Shown piece by piece: positions 1 to 8,149 of a stretch of DNA of 57,095 nucleotides. The stretch comes from Bacteroidia bacterium (GTDB lineage Bacteria > Bacteroidota > Bacteroidia > AKYH767-A > OLB10), in the NCBI GenBank assembly GCA_016788065.1, contig JAEUTI010000032.1, positions 1-57,095 of the forward strand, in the 5' to 3' direction. The position numbers and the translations under genes were made by a program. The notes below the pieces were generated by a model that saw only the letters and a program-made list of their open reading frames with translations, was not told the DNA's origin and did no database searches. How positions within the stretch are numbered: the stretch's first letter is position 1; every line of letters begins with the position of its first letter.

Positions 1-335
1 GATACTTTCTGTTCCAGCGTTTGATTCAGTTTTTCTAATGCCGTATTGTTTTGATCCGTCATGGTTTTCACGGCAGTCATAATCTCCGTTCTGAAATCGC
101 CTATGGCTTTGTTCAACTCTTCCCGGTTTGTTTTTGCATTAACTGTGTTTTCTTCCCGGTTTATTCTTAAGTCTTCTTTGAGATTGGTTTCAATTTTAGT
201 GAGGCTGGTTTGCAATTCAGATACCTTATTTTGTAGCAGGGGCAATTCGTTGCTGCTTCTGTTTCTGACAACAATAATGAGTACAATAACAATAAGCAAC
301 AATACACAGTTGACTATTAACAAGGTTGTTTCCAT
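1..335 (-). CDS. rmuC: RmuC family DNA recombination protein (5' part, runs off the window)
   Basis: Read on the minus strand from an ATG at 335, the frame stays open to the window edge (111 codons). It begins with one strongly hydrophobic segment (about residues 4-23), followed by a charged, Gln/Glu/Lys-rich stretch typical of a long coiled coil. That is the N-terminal layout of RmuC: a membrane anchor plus coiled coil ahead of the nuclease-like RmuC domain, which would lie outside the window. RmuC limits recombination at inverted repeats. The stop of a decayed reading frame lies about 20 bp upstream. The identification rests on the N-terminal half only; another anchored coiled-coil protein is possible. 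Confidence 0.62.
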   Translation of the reverse strand, partial: METTLLIVNCVLLLIVIVLIIVVRNRSSNELPLLQNKVSELQTSLTKIETNLKEDLRINREENTVNAKTNREELNKAIGDFRTEIMTAVKTMTDQNNTALEKLNQTLEQKV

Positions 336-356
336 TACTTTGTACGCTTTTTTAAG

Positions 357-576
357 TTAATCTTGTTCTGGGCTACTTGAATAATCTTTATCAACCAGTT
401 CCTCAGCAGCTTTTACTTTGATTGCATCTAATGCTTTTTGCCTTAAAAACACATATTGGGTTCTCCGGCTTCAATGGATCAAGCCAACGCCAAGTCTTTA
501 GGATTTGGAACTGAGCCCAATCACTATCGTCTCGAAATTGAATCAAAGCTTCAGTTAAATTAGAAATTTCATTCAT
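357..576 (-). pseudogene. Decayed MazG-like nucleotide pyrophosphohydrolase remnant
   Basis: An ATG at 576 opens a frame reading MNEISNLTEALIQFRDD and then SDWAQF, the start of small MazG-like (RS21-C6/dCTPase type) pyrophosphohydrolases. The expected continuation (NPKDLALA, then SIEAGE) is present but in another frame and interrupted by a stop. The downstream part of the fold, with its metal-binding EExxE helices, is missing. A third frame encodes a short tail (ALDAIKVKAAEELVDKDY) ending at 357, just before rmuC. I read this as an inactivated gene with a frameshift, a nonsense change and an internal deletion. The origin of the final tail is unknown. Confidence 0.55.
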
Positions 577-801
577 AGTAACAATTGATTAATCGAGGAT
601 AAAGGAAGCTAATTATTCAAAACGAAAACATTAATCGTTTTTGAAATATGGTAATTAAAAATGAGTAATACATTCTGTTCATCCTCTATTTTGAAGCTAT
701 ATAGCTGATCTACATCCCATAGCACTTCTAGCTAGGCATAAATCTATCGAAGCAAGAGTACCTTACTTTTAAACATAACTTCCCGTAAATTTGGTGAAGA
801 A

Positions 802-945
802 TTAATAAGCAGCCCCTAAATCTCTTCTTTGTTTCCAAACATAATAATTCTGGTTATCACTTCCTAACTTTTCACCAAAACCAGGGAAAACCCTTGGGGT
901 AATTAATGGTAACATCTTCTCTACCCAAAGTTGACCTAAACCACA
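802..945 (-). pseudogene. Fragment of an unidentified protein C-terminus
   Basis: A 48-codon minus-strand frame lies between a stop just above 945 and its own stop at 802. It reads like natural protein (it contains LGQLWVEKMLPLITPRVFPG and YYVWKQRRDLGAAY) but has no start codon near its beginning, and the frame above it is closed. I suspect the 3' end of a lost gene, perhaps an oxidoreductase, but I cannot assign a family. Confidence 0.3.
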
Positions 946-994
946 TTAAATTAATGAGATAGCTTCAAATTTTCGCTTATTAATACACAAATTA

Positions 995-1008
995 GGCATT
1001 ATTTTGCC
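995..1008. repeat. GGCA-N6-TGCC mini-palindrome, copy 1
   Basis: GGCATTATTTTGCC: two 4-bp arms around six AT-only bases. The identical 14-mer occurs at 44941, and relatives occur at 20845, 24318, 31346, 50619 and 51945. Copies at 995 and 50619 are both preceded by AATACAC and followed by GA. Confidence 0.55.
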
Positions 1009-1141
1009 GATGCATTCATTTTGTCATTTGGAGGCTAAAACTCAGTACCAAAATTTCCCGCCCCATCAAAATTTTACTAAGTTTACAAAAAAGAAGCCTC
1101 TGCAACTTCAATTCAGGTCATTTAGCTACGCTGTCGATTAA

Positions 1142-2032
1142 ATGCTGACCTCACCCTTCATACCCAACCAAATATACAACCGCCGGGAGTTCCAGCGACA
1201 GTATGGTGGTACACCCCAGGGAGGGATAGCGCCGTGTGCGAATTTTCCGTATATTTTTATATTCACAAAACATACGGGGCATCTCCATGGATATGAAGAT
1301 CATTGGCTGAATGAACATGTTTTTTCTTATACCGGAGAAGGTCAGGTTGGGGATATGAAGTTTGTCAGGGGTAATTTGGCATTGAGAGACCATGTTGCAA
1401 ACGGTAAGCGCGTTTTCTTGTTTGAATATGTGCATACGGGGTTTGTGAAATTCGTTTCTGAAGTTGAAGTTTTTGATTTTGATTATTTTGAAACTCCTGA
1501 TAGAGAGGGACAACTTCGTTGCGGAATCAAATTCTTTTTTAAACAAAAAGGAATCTACCTTCCTGCGGAAGCGAGACCTTACACCGGTTTGCAACAAGCT
1601 GCAGAACCTCCACTTATTTATCAGATTAACAAACCAACAGAAACGGAACGAAAGGGGCTTGTAACTTCACGAGTTGGTCAGGGAGCCTACCGTAAAAGTA
1701 TCATCCACCGCTGGGAATATCATTGTGCTGTAACCGGCTTCAACAAACCGGAGATATTAATTGCATCACACATTAAACCGTGGAAGGATGCATCTAACGA
1801 AGAGCGGTTGGATGTGAACAATGGCATTCTTCTCTCCCCTGTTTACGATGCATTGTTTGACCGGCATCTGATTAGTTTTGAAGATTCCGGAAATATAATG
1901 TTATCCGATAAAATTGAATCTTCCGCATATCATCAAATTGGAGTTACTGGTAATGAAACTATAAAAAAGTTCAATGCTGATAATCATCATTATCTTGAAA
2001 ATCATAGAATCAGATTTCTTCATCGGCCATAA
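1142..2032 (+). CDS. Modification-dependent (type IV-like) restriction endonuclease, SRA-like plus HNH domains
   Basis: A 296-residue protein. The N-terminal part (about residues 8-100, with PNQIYNRREF, YGGTPQGGIAP and a conserved GDMKFVRGNLALRDH region) resembles the SRA-like base-reading domain of ScoMcrA-type enzymes. The C-terminal part (about 177-245) is an HNH_2 nuclease: Cys195 in CAVTG, His210 in ASHIKPW, Asn226/Asn227 in NNGILL and His242 in FDRHLISF. Family knowledge says such proteins cut DNA carrying modified cytosine, and some recognise phosphorothioate DNA; the substrate here is not visible. No methyltransferase or second restriction subunit lies nearby, as expected for a type IV defence gene. 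The flanks contain decayed genes, consistent with an accessory site. Confidence 0.78.
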   Translation: MLTSPFIPNQIYNRREFQRQYGGTPQGGIAPCANFPYIFIFTKHTGHLHGYEDHWLNEHVFSYTGEGQVGDMKFVRGNLALRDHVANGKRVFLFEYVHTGFVKFVSEVEVFDFDYFETPDREGQLRCGIKFFFKQKGIYLPAEARPYTGLQQAAEPPLIYQINKPTETERKGLVTSRVGQGAYRKSIIHRWEYHCAVTGFNKPEILIASHIKPWKDASNEERLDVNNGILLSPVYDALFDRHLISFEDSGNIMLSDKIESSAYHQIGVTGNETIKKFNADNHHYLENHRIRFLHRP

Positions 2033-2120
2033 GTTTTGAAATTCAATTGTCGCAACCTGAAATAAATCTTCCACCAAATTTGCTGATGAAGTATTTTTGA
2101 TCGTTAATAAAACCAATACA

Positions 2121-3758
2121 ATGGCCGAAAACTCCTCGACGCAATCTTTCAACTACTACATCACTACCAATCCCGATGAAATGGATGATGGTTGGCCTGT
2201 CAGCGAGGCTATGGCCATGGTCATAAGTGCAATTTATGAACGTGTGATGGCAATGGATCCACATGTATTAAGGGATCTAAAGCGACTGATCAGGGCTAAT
2301 CCATCTGTGCCTGCTCTCAGAAATTTGCTGACCAATTATTACCGGTTTCAAGACGACTTGGAAAAAGCTTATGAACTGAATCGGGAAACGCTTGAATTGT
2401 TCCCCGATCATGTTTTTTCCCGGGTTAACTTAATTCATGAATATATTGATAAAGGGCAGCTTGAAAAAGTTGAAGGTGTATTAGGTCACCATCTTGAGAT
2501 CAGTGACATGCTGCCTAAACGGAAGACATTCCACATTAGTGAAGTTTTGGCATATTCTCAGGCTGTTATACGTTATGTTATCTCGAATAAGGATTTTATT
2601 CTTGCCGAAAACAGGATAGAAACTTTTTATACCTTACTCGAAAAATTTCCGGATTCACAGAGGAATAATATTTCTTCTCTTGAAGATGATTTGAAATTTG
2701 CGAAGATCCGCGCCGGTATTCCGGTGGCTGATATTCCAATTCCAAAATTAACAAATCCTTTACTGCTTGAATTGTACTGCAACTCGATGCGTATTAATCA
2801 TGGATTGATAGAAAAAATATTACTCCTGCCTCACAAATCTATCTTGCAAGATTTGGAAATCATATTGCGTAATTGTCTCGACAATTTTTTTGAATATACT
2901 CAATTGCCACCGGATTCCCGGATCTCAGAGCACCCAATTCATGCACTTTTCCTGATTGCTGAAATAGGTGATGAAGATTCCCTTCCGATTTTATTGACAG
3001 TACTTAGTTGGCCTGATGAAGTACTCCATTTTTGGTTTAATGATTTTTTAACTGAAGATTTTTGGAAGCTTCTGTATAAAATTGTCGGCAATAATACCGA
3101 TGAATTGTTAACATTCATTCTAAAACCCGGCATTGATCCTTATGCGCGTTCAGTTATTTCCCAAATGATGGGTCAACTTGCATTGTTGAAACCTGAACGT
3201 CGACCAGAAATCATTGAGTGGTTTCGTAAATTGCTGAATGAAATTAACACCAATCCTGAATTTCTAAATGACAAAGAAGCTGTTCCTGCGGACCTGTATC
3301 TTGGTGACCTGGAAGAAATCAAAGCATTAGAACTGGAACAGGAAATGATCGATACACATAATTTATATATTTCAGAAAGGGATCAGATGTTTGGTGGGTT
3401 GGAGCAAATGATCCATTACCTGAATCTTGAAGAGCCAATAAGGATACCACCTGAGCCATTTCCCGATATTTATAGTAAGTATAATCAATATTTGTTGGAA
3501 TGGGAGTTCTATAGTTCAGAAAGGGATCTTGAAGAGATCGAATTGATTCGCAATCCTGATCTCAATGAAATGGATGAAGATGAAGACGATTTATATGATG
3601 AGGATGATGAGGATGACATTTATGACGAATGGAGTGAAGCGGATTCTAAGAATGATTTCGCACCACATACCATTTTTGGCACAAAAGAACCCGGTCGCAA
3701 TGAACCTTGTCCATGTGGCAGTGGCAAGAAATATAAAAAATGCTGTATGTTGAATTGA
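2121..3758 (+). CDS. DUF1186 / SEC-C motif protein with TPR-like N-terminus
   Basis: A 545-residue protein started at the ATG at 2121; a TTG 24 bp upstream is possible but less likely. The N-terminal 130 residues look like helical TPR units (NPSVPALRNLLTNYY, then DDLEKAYELNRETLELFPDH). The middle (about residues 275-400, with SLPILLTVLSWPDEVLHFWF) matches the DUF1186 HEAT-like region. A very acidic linker of Asp/Glu/Tyr precedes a C-terminal SEC-C zinc motif (CPCGSGKKYKKCC, residues 530-542), as at the tail of SecA. SEC-C often mediates protein contacts. The function is unknown. It follows the endonuclease by 88 bp, without an evident shared role. Confidence 0.75.
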   Translation: MAENSSTQSFNYYITTNPDEMDDGWPVSEAMAMVISAIYERVMAMDPHVLRDLKRLIRANPSVPALRNLLTNYYRFQDDLEKAYELNRETLELFPDHVFSRVNLIHEYIDKGQLEKVEGVLGHHLEISDMLPKRKTFHISEVLAYSQAVIRYVISNKDFILAENRIETFYTLLEKFPDSQRNNISSLEDDLKFAKIRAGIPVADIPIPKLTNPLLLELYCNSMRINHGLIEKILLLPHKSILQDLEIILRNCLDNFFEYTQLPPDSRISEHPIHALFLIAEIGDEDSLPILLTVLSWPDEVLHFWFNDFLTEDFWKLLYKIVGNNTDELLTFILKPGIDPYARSVISQMMGQLALLKPERRPEIIEWFRKLLNEINTNPEFLNDKEAVPADLYLGDLEEIKALELEQEMIDTHNLYISERDQMFGGLEQMIHYLNLEEPIRIPPEPFPDIYSKYNQYLLEWEFYSSERDLEEIELIRNPDLNEMDEDEDDLYDEDDEDDIYDEWSEADSKNDFAPHTIFGTKEPGRNEPCPCGSGKKYKKCCMLN

Positions 3759-3771
3759 TGAAAATAATCCC

Positions 3772-4161
3772 ATGCTCACCGAAATATCAAAATTTATAAT
3801 AATTGCATTTGGCTTATTTTTTATAGGTTGTGGTGGACTCATGCTTTTTAATCCCGTTAAGGCAAGAGCAATTCTCAGAAAAGCGGGAAGTACTAATCTT
3901 ATAAATTATGGAGAAATCACTTTAAGAATGGTTCCTGCATCTGCATTAATCATTTACTCCGATAACTCAGAATATCCTGAATTGTTTAGGGTGTTTGGAT
4001 GGTTTATGCTCGTTACTTCATTGATCCTTTATTTTGTTCCACGAAAATTACATCATGATTTTTCGAACAAAAGCGCTGATGCTTTGAAGCCGTTGTACTT
4101 CCGGTTAATTGCTCCTTTTTCTATCCTTATTGGAATATTTATAATTAAGTCTGTGATTTAG
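3772..4161 (+). CDS. Small integral membrane protein, unknown function
   Basis: 129 residues with about three to four hydrophobic segments (roughly 7-27, 50-62, 72-88 and 108-127) and short polar loops. No catalytic motif is visible. It starts 13 bp after the SEC-C gene stop and is probably co-transcribed with it. I do not recognise the family. Confidence 0.6.
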   Translation: MLTEISKFIIIAFGLFFIGCGGLMLFNPVKARAILRKAGSTNLINYGEITLRMVPASALIIYSDNSEYPELFRVFGWFMLVTSLILYFVPRKLHHDFSNKSADALKPLYFRLIAPFSILIGIFIIKSVI

Positions 4162-4236
4162 TAAATTAACAGCTTGAAGAGGAGTGCATAACACTGATAA
4201 ACAACAAGATAGTGTGCAATTTTTCTTTAATATTTC

Positions 4237-4318
4237 ATATTGCAATATACAATATTTGTCCATATTAATTTGTATATCAATATCTTCTATTGTATTATTG
4301 CGTATTACAATATACAAT
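4237..4318. promoter_or_regulatory. Repeated CAATATACAAT boxes upstream of the winged-helix gene
   Basis: A perfect 12-bp palindrome, ATATTGCAATAT (4237-4248), overlaps the box CAATATACAAT (4243-4253). The same 11-mer recurs at 4308-4318, only ten bases before the start codon at 4328. ATTGTA (4289-4294) faces TACAAT (4306-4311) as a spaced inverted repeat. Such a cluster just ahead of a DNA-binding protein gene suggests autoregulation; binding itself is inferred. Confidence 0.5.
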
Positions 4319-4327
4319 TATTAATTC

Positions 4328-4858
4328 ATGAAAAAATTCCAGTATCATATCAAACCACAGGATATCCTGATTTTACTGAAAATTCTGAGCATGAATAGAG
4401 CCGATTGGCGTCAGGTTGATTTAGCTGATTCCTTGGACATAAGCCAATCTGAAGTCAGCCAATCATTAGTCCGTTTGAAGTATGCCGACTTACTTACTGA
4501 CGATACCAGAAACGTTATGCGATCTTCCTTGTTGGAGTTTTTGCTTCATGGTATTAAATATGCGTTTCCACAAAAACCCGGCGCAATGGTCAGAGGCATT
4601 CCAACAGCTCATTCTGCCCCTCCCTTGAAGAATGAAATATTAAGTAATGAAAATTATGTATGGCCCACTGCTACCGGGGATGTTAGAGGTTTTAGAGTTG
4701 ATCCTCTTTATCCATCTATTCCGAAAGCTGTGAAAAATGATTTGAAATTGTATGCAATGTTAGCATTGGTTGATGCCATAAGAATTGGTCAGGCAAGGGA
4801 AAAAAAGCTGGCTGAACAAGAATTAAAAAAGCTGATTCATGAAGAATACAACCATTAA
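4328..4858 (+). CDS. Winged-helix (MarR-like) regulator of a two-gene module
   Basis: 176 residues. The N-terminal half is a winged helix-turn-helix (about 10-65; DLADSLDISQSEVSQSLVRL is the HTH). The rest carries the conserved PGAMVRGIPTAHSAPPL, YVWPTATGDVRG and PLYPSIP segments I know from a family usually paired with a nucleotidyltransferase-fold protein. The next gene starts inside this one (20-bp overlap) but is truncated here, so the regulator appears orphaned. The AT-rich upstream region carries repeated boxes that could be its own operator. Confidence 0.7.
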   Translation: MKKFQYHIKPQDILILLKILSMNRADWRQVDLADSLDISQSEVSQSLVRLKYADLLTDDTRNVMRSSLLEFLLHGIKYAFPQKPGAMVRGIPTAHSAPPLKNEILSNENYVWPTATGDVRGFRVDPLYPSIPKAVKNDLKLYAMLALVDAIRIGQAREKKLAEQELKKLIHEEYNH

Positions 4859-5024
4859 TCTTGGCGTCATACGGAAAGTAGCAAATGCATTAGGGGAACT
4901 GAATGAAAAAGTTATTTATGTTGGAGGTGCAATGAATTTTAGGCACCCTTGTTGTCTTCTCTATATGAGCTGTAATCTTGTTAAATTCCGTTTTTGTTTT
5001 AATTTTTTTAAAATAATTGTGTAG
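4839..5024 (+). pseudogene. Truncated nucleotidyltransferase-fold partner gene
   Basis: The first 31 codons (NTTINLGVIRKVANALGELN, then EKVIYVGGA) match the start of nucleotidyltransferase-fold proteins (AbiEii/DUF1814-like) that accompany this winged-helix family; VGGA is where the active-site strand begins. From about 4930 the frame reads into unrelated Cys/Phe-rich sequence and stops at 5024, so the catalytic acidic residues are lost. The remaining gene body, normally 200 residues or more, is not present downstream. This is a clear 3' truncation. Confidence 0.65.
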
Positions 5025-5224
5025 AATACCCGATTTTTCTCGCATTCGTGGAGGCTCGGGCTTTAAGGAATTCAACGTCATTGTTGTACTTCATAGTTTT
5101 ATGTTAATGCAAATTTATTTCAAAGTACATGGCAATAAAACTAATATGATGATTTCCATGAACATCTTATAACAGACAATTTTGATTTCATGCAAACTAA
5201 AACAATTGAAAATTCTCTCATTAA

Positions 5225-6925
5225 TCAACAATCTACAATTCCGTGCTTTTTATTATACAAATAAACAATATGTACCTTTGGTATCCCCGTTTCCCTTTCA
5301 ATCTTTTTAGCAAATTTTTCCAATTGACTTTTCGAGAATTTGTTCGCAAGTAATAGTATGTCTTTTGTTCCTTTTACACTGGGAAGTCTATTCCATTTTG
5401 ATGAATACTTTGTGTTTGCAATTCCCCAAAAAGAACAGTTATAATGTACAAACTTTGTACCTCTCCAATTGTACATGTTTGCTCGTAAAGAGTTTTCACT
5501 AATTTTTTTAAATTTATTCACTGCACTCAGTAATTCAGAAATATGTACAGGTTCATTGCGGTTTATCAAAATGTTTTCAACGAACTTTTTGATTGAGGTT
5601 GATTTAAATTCTCTTTTAATTTGTTCCTTCAGTACCCATCCCGACAACCCTGTATATGCTATTTTATCAGGATGCAATCTGAACAAATGTATCAGTTGGT
5701 TTTTAGTATAAATTATACCATGTTGCTCGAGATACACTATAATCATTTCTGTGGTAACGCCTACTCCTTCATCTAATATGTATTGCCGAATCAGGTCAAT
5801 TGTAATTCTTTGCAACTTGAACTTTTCATGTCTTCGTTTTATCGCTGTATCAGTAAGATCTTTAACATTCATTCCCAGAGCATCAACAAATTTATTGGTT
5901 TGTTGAACACTCAACGCTATTCTTCTCTGACAAGCTTCTCTAATAACATCTGCTACTAAAAACTCTGTTTCGGAATTAAAATGCCTGGCAAGCGATGTAT
6001 TTAGTTTCTCAAGCCAAGTTGAGAATTGTATTGCATTAATTTTATCAACTTTAAAATAGACCAGGTGTTTTGAAGTATCAAAAAAACTATATTTGTAAGG
6101 ATCAGTACTTACAATTTTATCTATTGAAATATAACCAAGATTGGTAAAATAATGTTCACTGATAAGTTTAATAAACCGTGAATTCATAATTTCATAGCCG
6201 GGGACTTTAGTTCGATAAACTTCACCAAGATTCACTACAGCAATATTTGCAGTAGTGGTAGCATGATCATAAAATAATTTATCCTTATACTTACTGAACA
6301 GAAAGTCGATTCCCCGCTTTACCAGGGAGTCTTCTGCTTCCACAACTATCTGACGTACTCTTTCTTTTGTGGTATGTATCTTATCAGCTATTTCGGTTTT
6401 GTTTTTTAATCGGGCAGAAAAGTAGTATTCTTTAATAGCATTACTAAATACCCTTTTGTTGCTCTTTATGCCTTTTAAATACATAGACATAGCTAACAAC
6501 AAGTTAATCTTGCCGTTTTTCAACCTGATTTCATTAAATTCCTTTTCACCAAAACCGGGATAAAATTTTACAATTTCTAAATATGGGGCGTTCAATTTAT
6601 TGATCACACTCAACTTCTTATCAGAACAGGTATTGTAAGTCTGAAGTAAATTATCATAGAGTAAATTCAACTCATTCACAGTTTTGTTTCCGGCATTCTG
6701 TAATTTCAAAAAATCAATCTTACCTTCCTTTACATCAATAAGAAATTGCTCCAGATCCTTTGTAGACTTCATTCCATTGTATGATGCTTCAATGGTTTGC
6801 AAAACATTGTGAGTACGGGTTGAAAGCTGGGTTTTGTAAATTGCATATACCCATTTAAAAGCAGGTGCACTTTTATAAAATGAATAGGACGAGGATTCTT
6901 TCAATCGGGATTTCTGGTTCTTCAT
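5225..6925 (-). CDS. Large putative DNA-binding protein with a sigma-region-4-like HTH
   Basis: 566 residues, no signal peptide, Lys-rich. Residues about 72-90 (FLKLQNAGNKTVNELNLLY) look like the helix-hairpin of the RNA polymerase alpha C-terminal domain. About 174-203 (NKTEIADKIHTTKERVRQIV) resemble sigma region 4, as in sigma-70 family proteins. The C-terminal half holds two winged-helix-like modules (one around QRITIDLIRQYILDEGVGVT with SGWVLKEQ, the other around FVENILINRNEPVHISELL). No sigma region 2 is visible, so it is not a normal sigma factor. It is transcribed alone with long AT-rich flanks beside a truncated gene, which suggests accessory DNA. The function is unknown. Confidence 0.55.
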   Translation of the reverse strand: MKNQKSRLKESSSYSFYKSAPAFKWVYAIYKTQLSTRTHNVLQTIEASYNGMKSTKDLEQFLIDVKEGKIDFLKLQNAGNKTVNELNLLYDNLLQTYNTCSDKKLSVINKLNAPYLEIVKFYPGFGEKEFNEIRLKNGKINLLLAMSMYLKGIKSNKRVFSNAIKEYYFSARLKNKTEIADKIHTTKERVRQIVVEAEDSLVKRGIDFLFSKYKDKLFYDHATTTANIAVVNLGEVYRTKVPGYEIMNSRFIKLISEHYFTNLGYISIDKIVSTDPYKYSFFDTSKHLVYFKVDKINAIQFSTWLEKLNTSLARHFNSETEFLVADVIREACQRRIALSVQQTNKFVDALGMNVKDLTDTAIKRRHEKFKLQRITIDLIRQYILDEGVGVTTEMIIVYLEQHGIIYTKNQLIHLFRLHPDKIAYTGLSGWVLKEQIKREFKSTSIKKFVENILINRNEPVHISELLSAVNKFKKISENSLRANMYNWRGTKFVHYNCSFWGIANTKYSSKWNRLPSVKGTKDILLLANKFSKSQLEKFAKKIERETGIPKVHIVYLYNKKHGIVDC

Positions 6926-7199
6926 ATATATAGCCTTTCATTAGAGCAAAATGATTGTGAATTTGTCTATTCCATAAAATTAGCAAAAAGTTCTAAATGT
7001 GGCATAATCTTGTGAACCCTTTAGCTATATATTTGAAAATCATAACCATAGCAAATTCGCATTATAAAAATTCAAATATTTCAATAGAGTCCAAAAAAAA
7101 ATACCAACAATTTTTCTATCTATGATATCAAATTAGTAATTTTCATCACAGTTATACCGGTTCTAAAACCTTTTAAAATGTAAATTCCTTTCAGCAACA

Positions 7200-8087
7200 A
7201 TGGGATATTCTATTATAAAAAAACTTATTTGTATCTCTTCTTTTATATTGTTGCCATTTACTGGTTTTGCACAGAAAAGTAAAACACCAACATTTTTGTG
7301 GATGGTTTTGTCAAAAAAGGATTCAACACCCTCCTTTATTTTAGGCACTGTGCATCATATGGGGCCCAAACCGATTCTGGCAAACAGTACATTGATGAAA
7401 TTAATTGCCGGAAGCAGAGCCATTGTTCAGGAAGCTGACACAACAGAATTATTCCATAATAAAAATAACAATTTCCAAACAACAACCCAAACAGCACTGG
7501 ATGAATTATTAGGTTATGCAGATTATCAATTCGTCAAATCAGAATTCTATCATGCAACGGGTGAAGATCTGGAAAATTATAAATATGAAATGCCTCAGGT
7601 TATTCTACAAATAATCGGAAATGCACAAAAAAAGAAAGCTGGTTTGCCTACAAAAGAATTACTAATGGAAAATGCATTCTATGCTGTTAGTGTTCTAAAA
7701 AATATTCCCATTTATGGCTTGGAAAACAGGGCGGAAAATTTCCATTTGATGTATGAAACAATGCCACTAAGTGACCAGGCTAAAATGTTAATGATTTCAT
7801 TAAAAGATCTAAAGTTTACAGACAGAGGAGAATTGATGAGCGAATGTTTCAACAGGCAGGATCTCGATTGTTTGTGTAAAATAGATGACCTTAAAAACTA
7901 TACACGACCCGGGGATTTGAATATGATAGTAGCACGAAACCTGTTCTGGTTCCCAAAAATAACCAAACATATAGAAAATGGTAATACTTTTATTGCAGTT
8001 GGAGCAGCTCACTTGTGTGGAAAGGCTGGGGTTATAAACTTACTAAAATCAAAGGGATATGTGGTTGTTCCGATTAAAACTGAATAA
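7200..8087 (+). CDS. TraB/GumN family protein, exported
   Basis: 295 residues with a signal peptide (KKLICISSFILLPFTGFAQ). The family signature FILGTVHHMG is at residues 46-55, and the closing motif FIAVGAAHLCGKAGVINLL follows near the end, both typical of the TraB/PrgY/GumN fold (Tiki-like, proposed metalloprotease). Length fits the family. It probably acts in the periplasm. It is transcribed alone; the next gene begins about 60 bp later and is unrelated. Confidence 0.75.
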   Translation: MGYSIIKKLICISSFILLPFTGFAQKSKTPTFLWMVLSKKDSTPSFILGTVHHMGPKPILANSTLMKLIAGSRAIVQEADTTELFHNKNNNFQTTTQTALDELLGYADYQFVKSEFYHATGEDLENYKYEMPQVILQIIGNAQKKKAGLPTKELLMENAFYAVSVLKNIPIYGLENRAENFHLMYETMPLSDQAKMLMISLKDLKFTDRGELMSECFNRQDLDCLCKIDDLKNYTRPGDLNMIVARNLFWFPKITKHIENGNTFIAVGAAHLCGKAGVINLLKSKGYVVVPIKTE

Positions 8088-8149
8088 TAAATCTCGAATC
8101 CAAAACTTGAGAATTTATTTCAATTATCAAGATAAAAATGTGAGTTCAA

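Larger units (their letters stand above)
577..1141. other. Long intergenic stretch with gene remnants
   Basis: No intact gene is visible in about 565 bp. The stretch holds one minus-strand reading-frame fragment (802-945) and one GGCA-N6-TGCC mini-palindrome (995-1008). It separates the rmuC region from the endonuclease gene and looks like a scar of past gene loss. Confidence 0.5.

Noticed and set aside
61..360. Plus-strand 99-codon frame opposite the rmuC start
   Set aside because: The minus-strand frame gives a coherent membrane anchor and coiled coil; the plus-strand peptide is its shadow.
4890..5081. Minus-strand 63-codon frame (PPRMREKSGILHNYFKKIK) behind the truncated nucleotidyltransferase
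   Set aside because: It reads partly like protein, but matches no family I know and overlaps the pseudogene; left out for lack of support.
5225..6925. A genuine sigma-70 factor
   Set aside because: Only a region-4-like HTH is visible; region 2, which binds the -10 element, is missing and the protein is far longer than an ECF factor.
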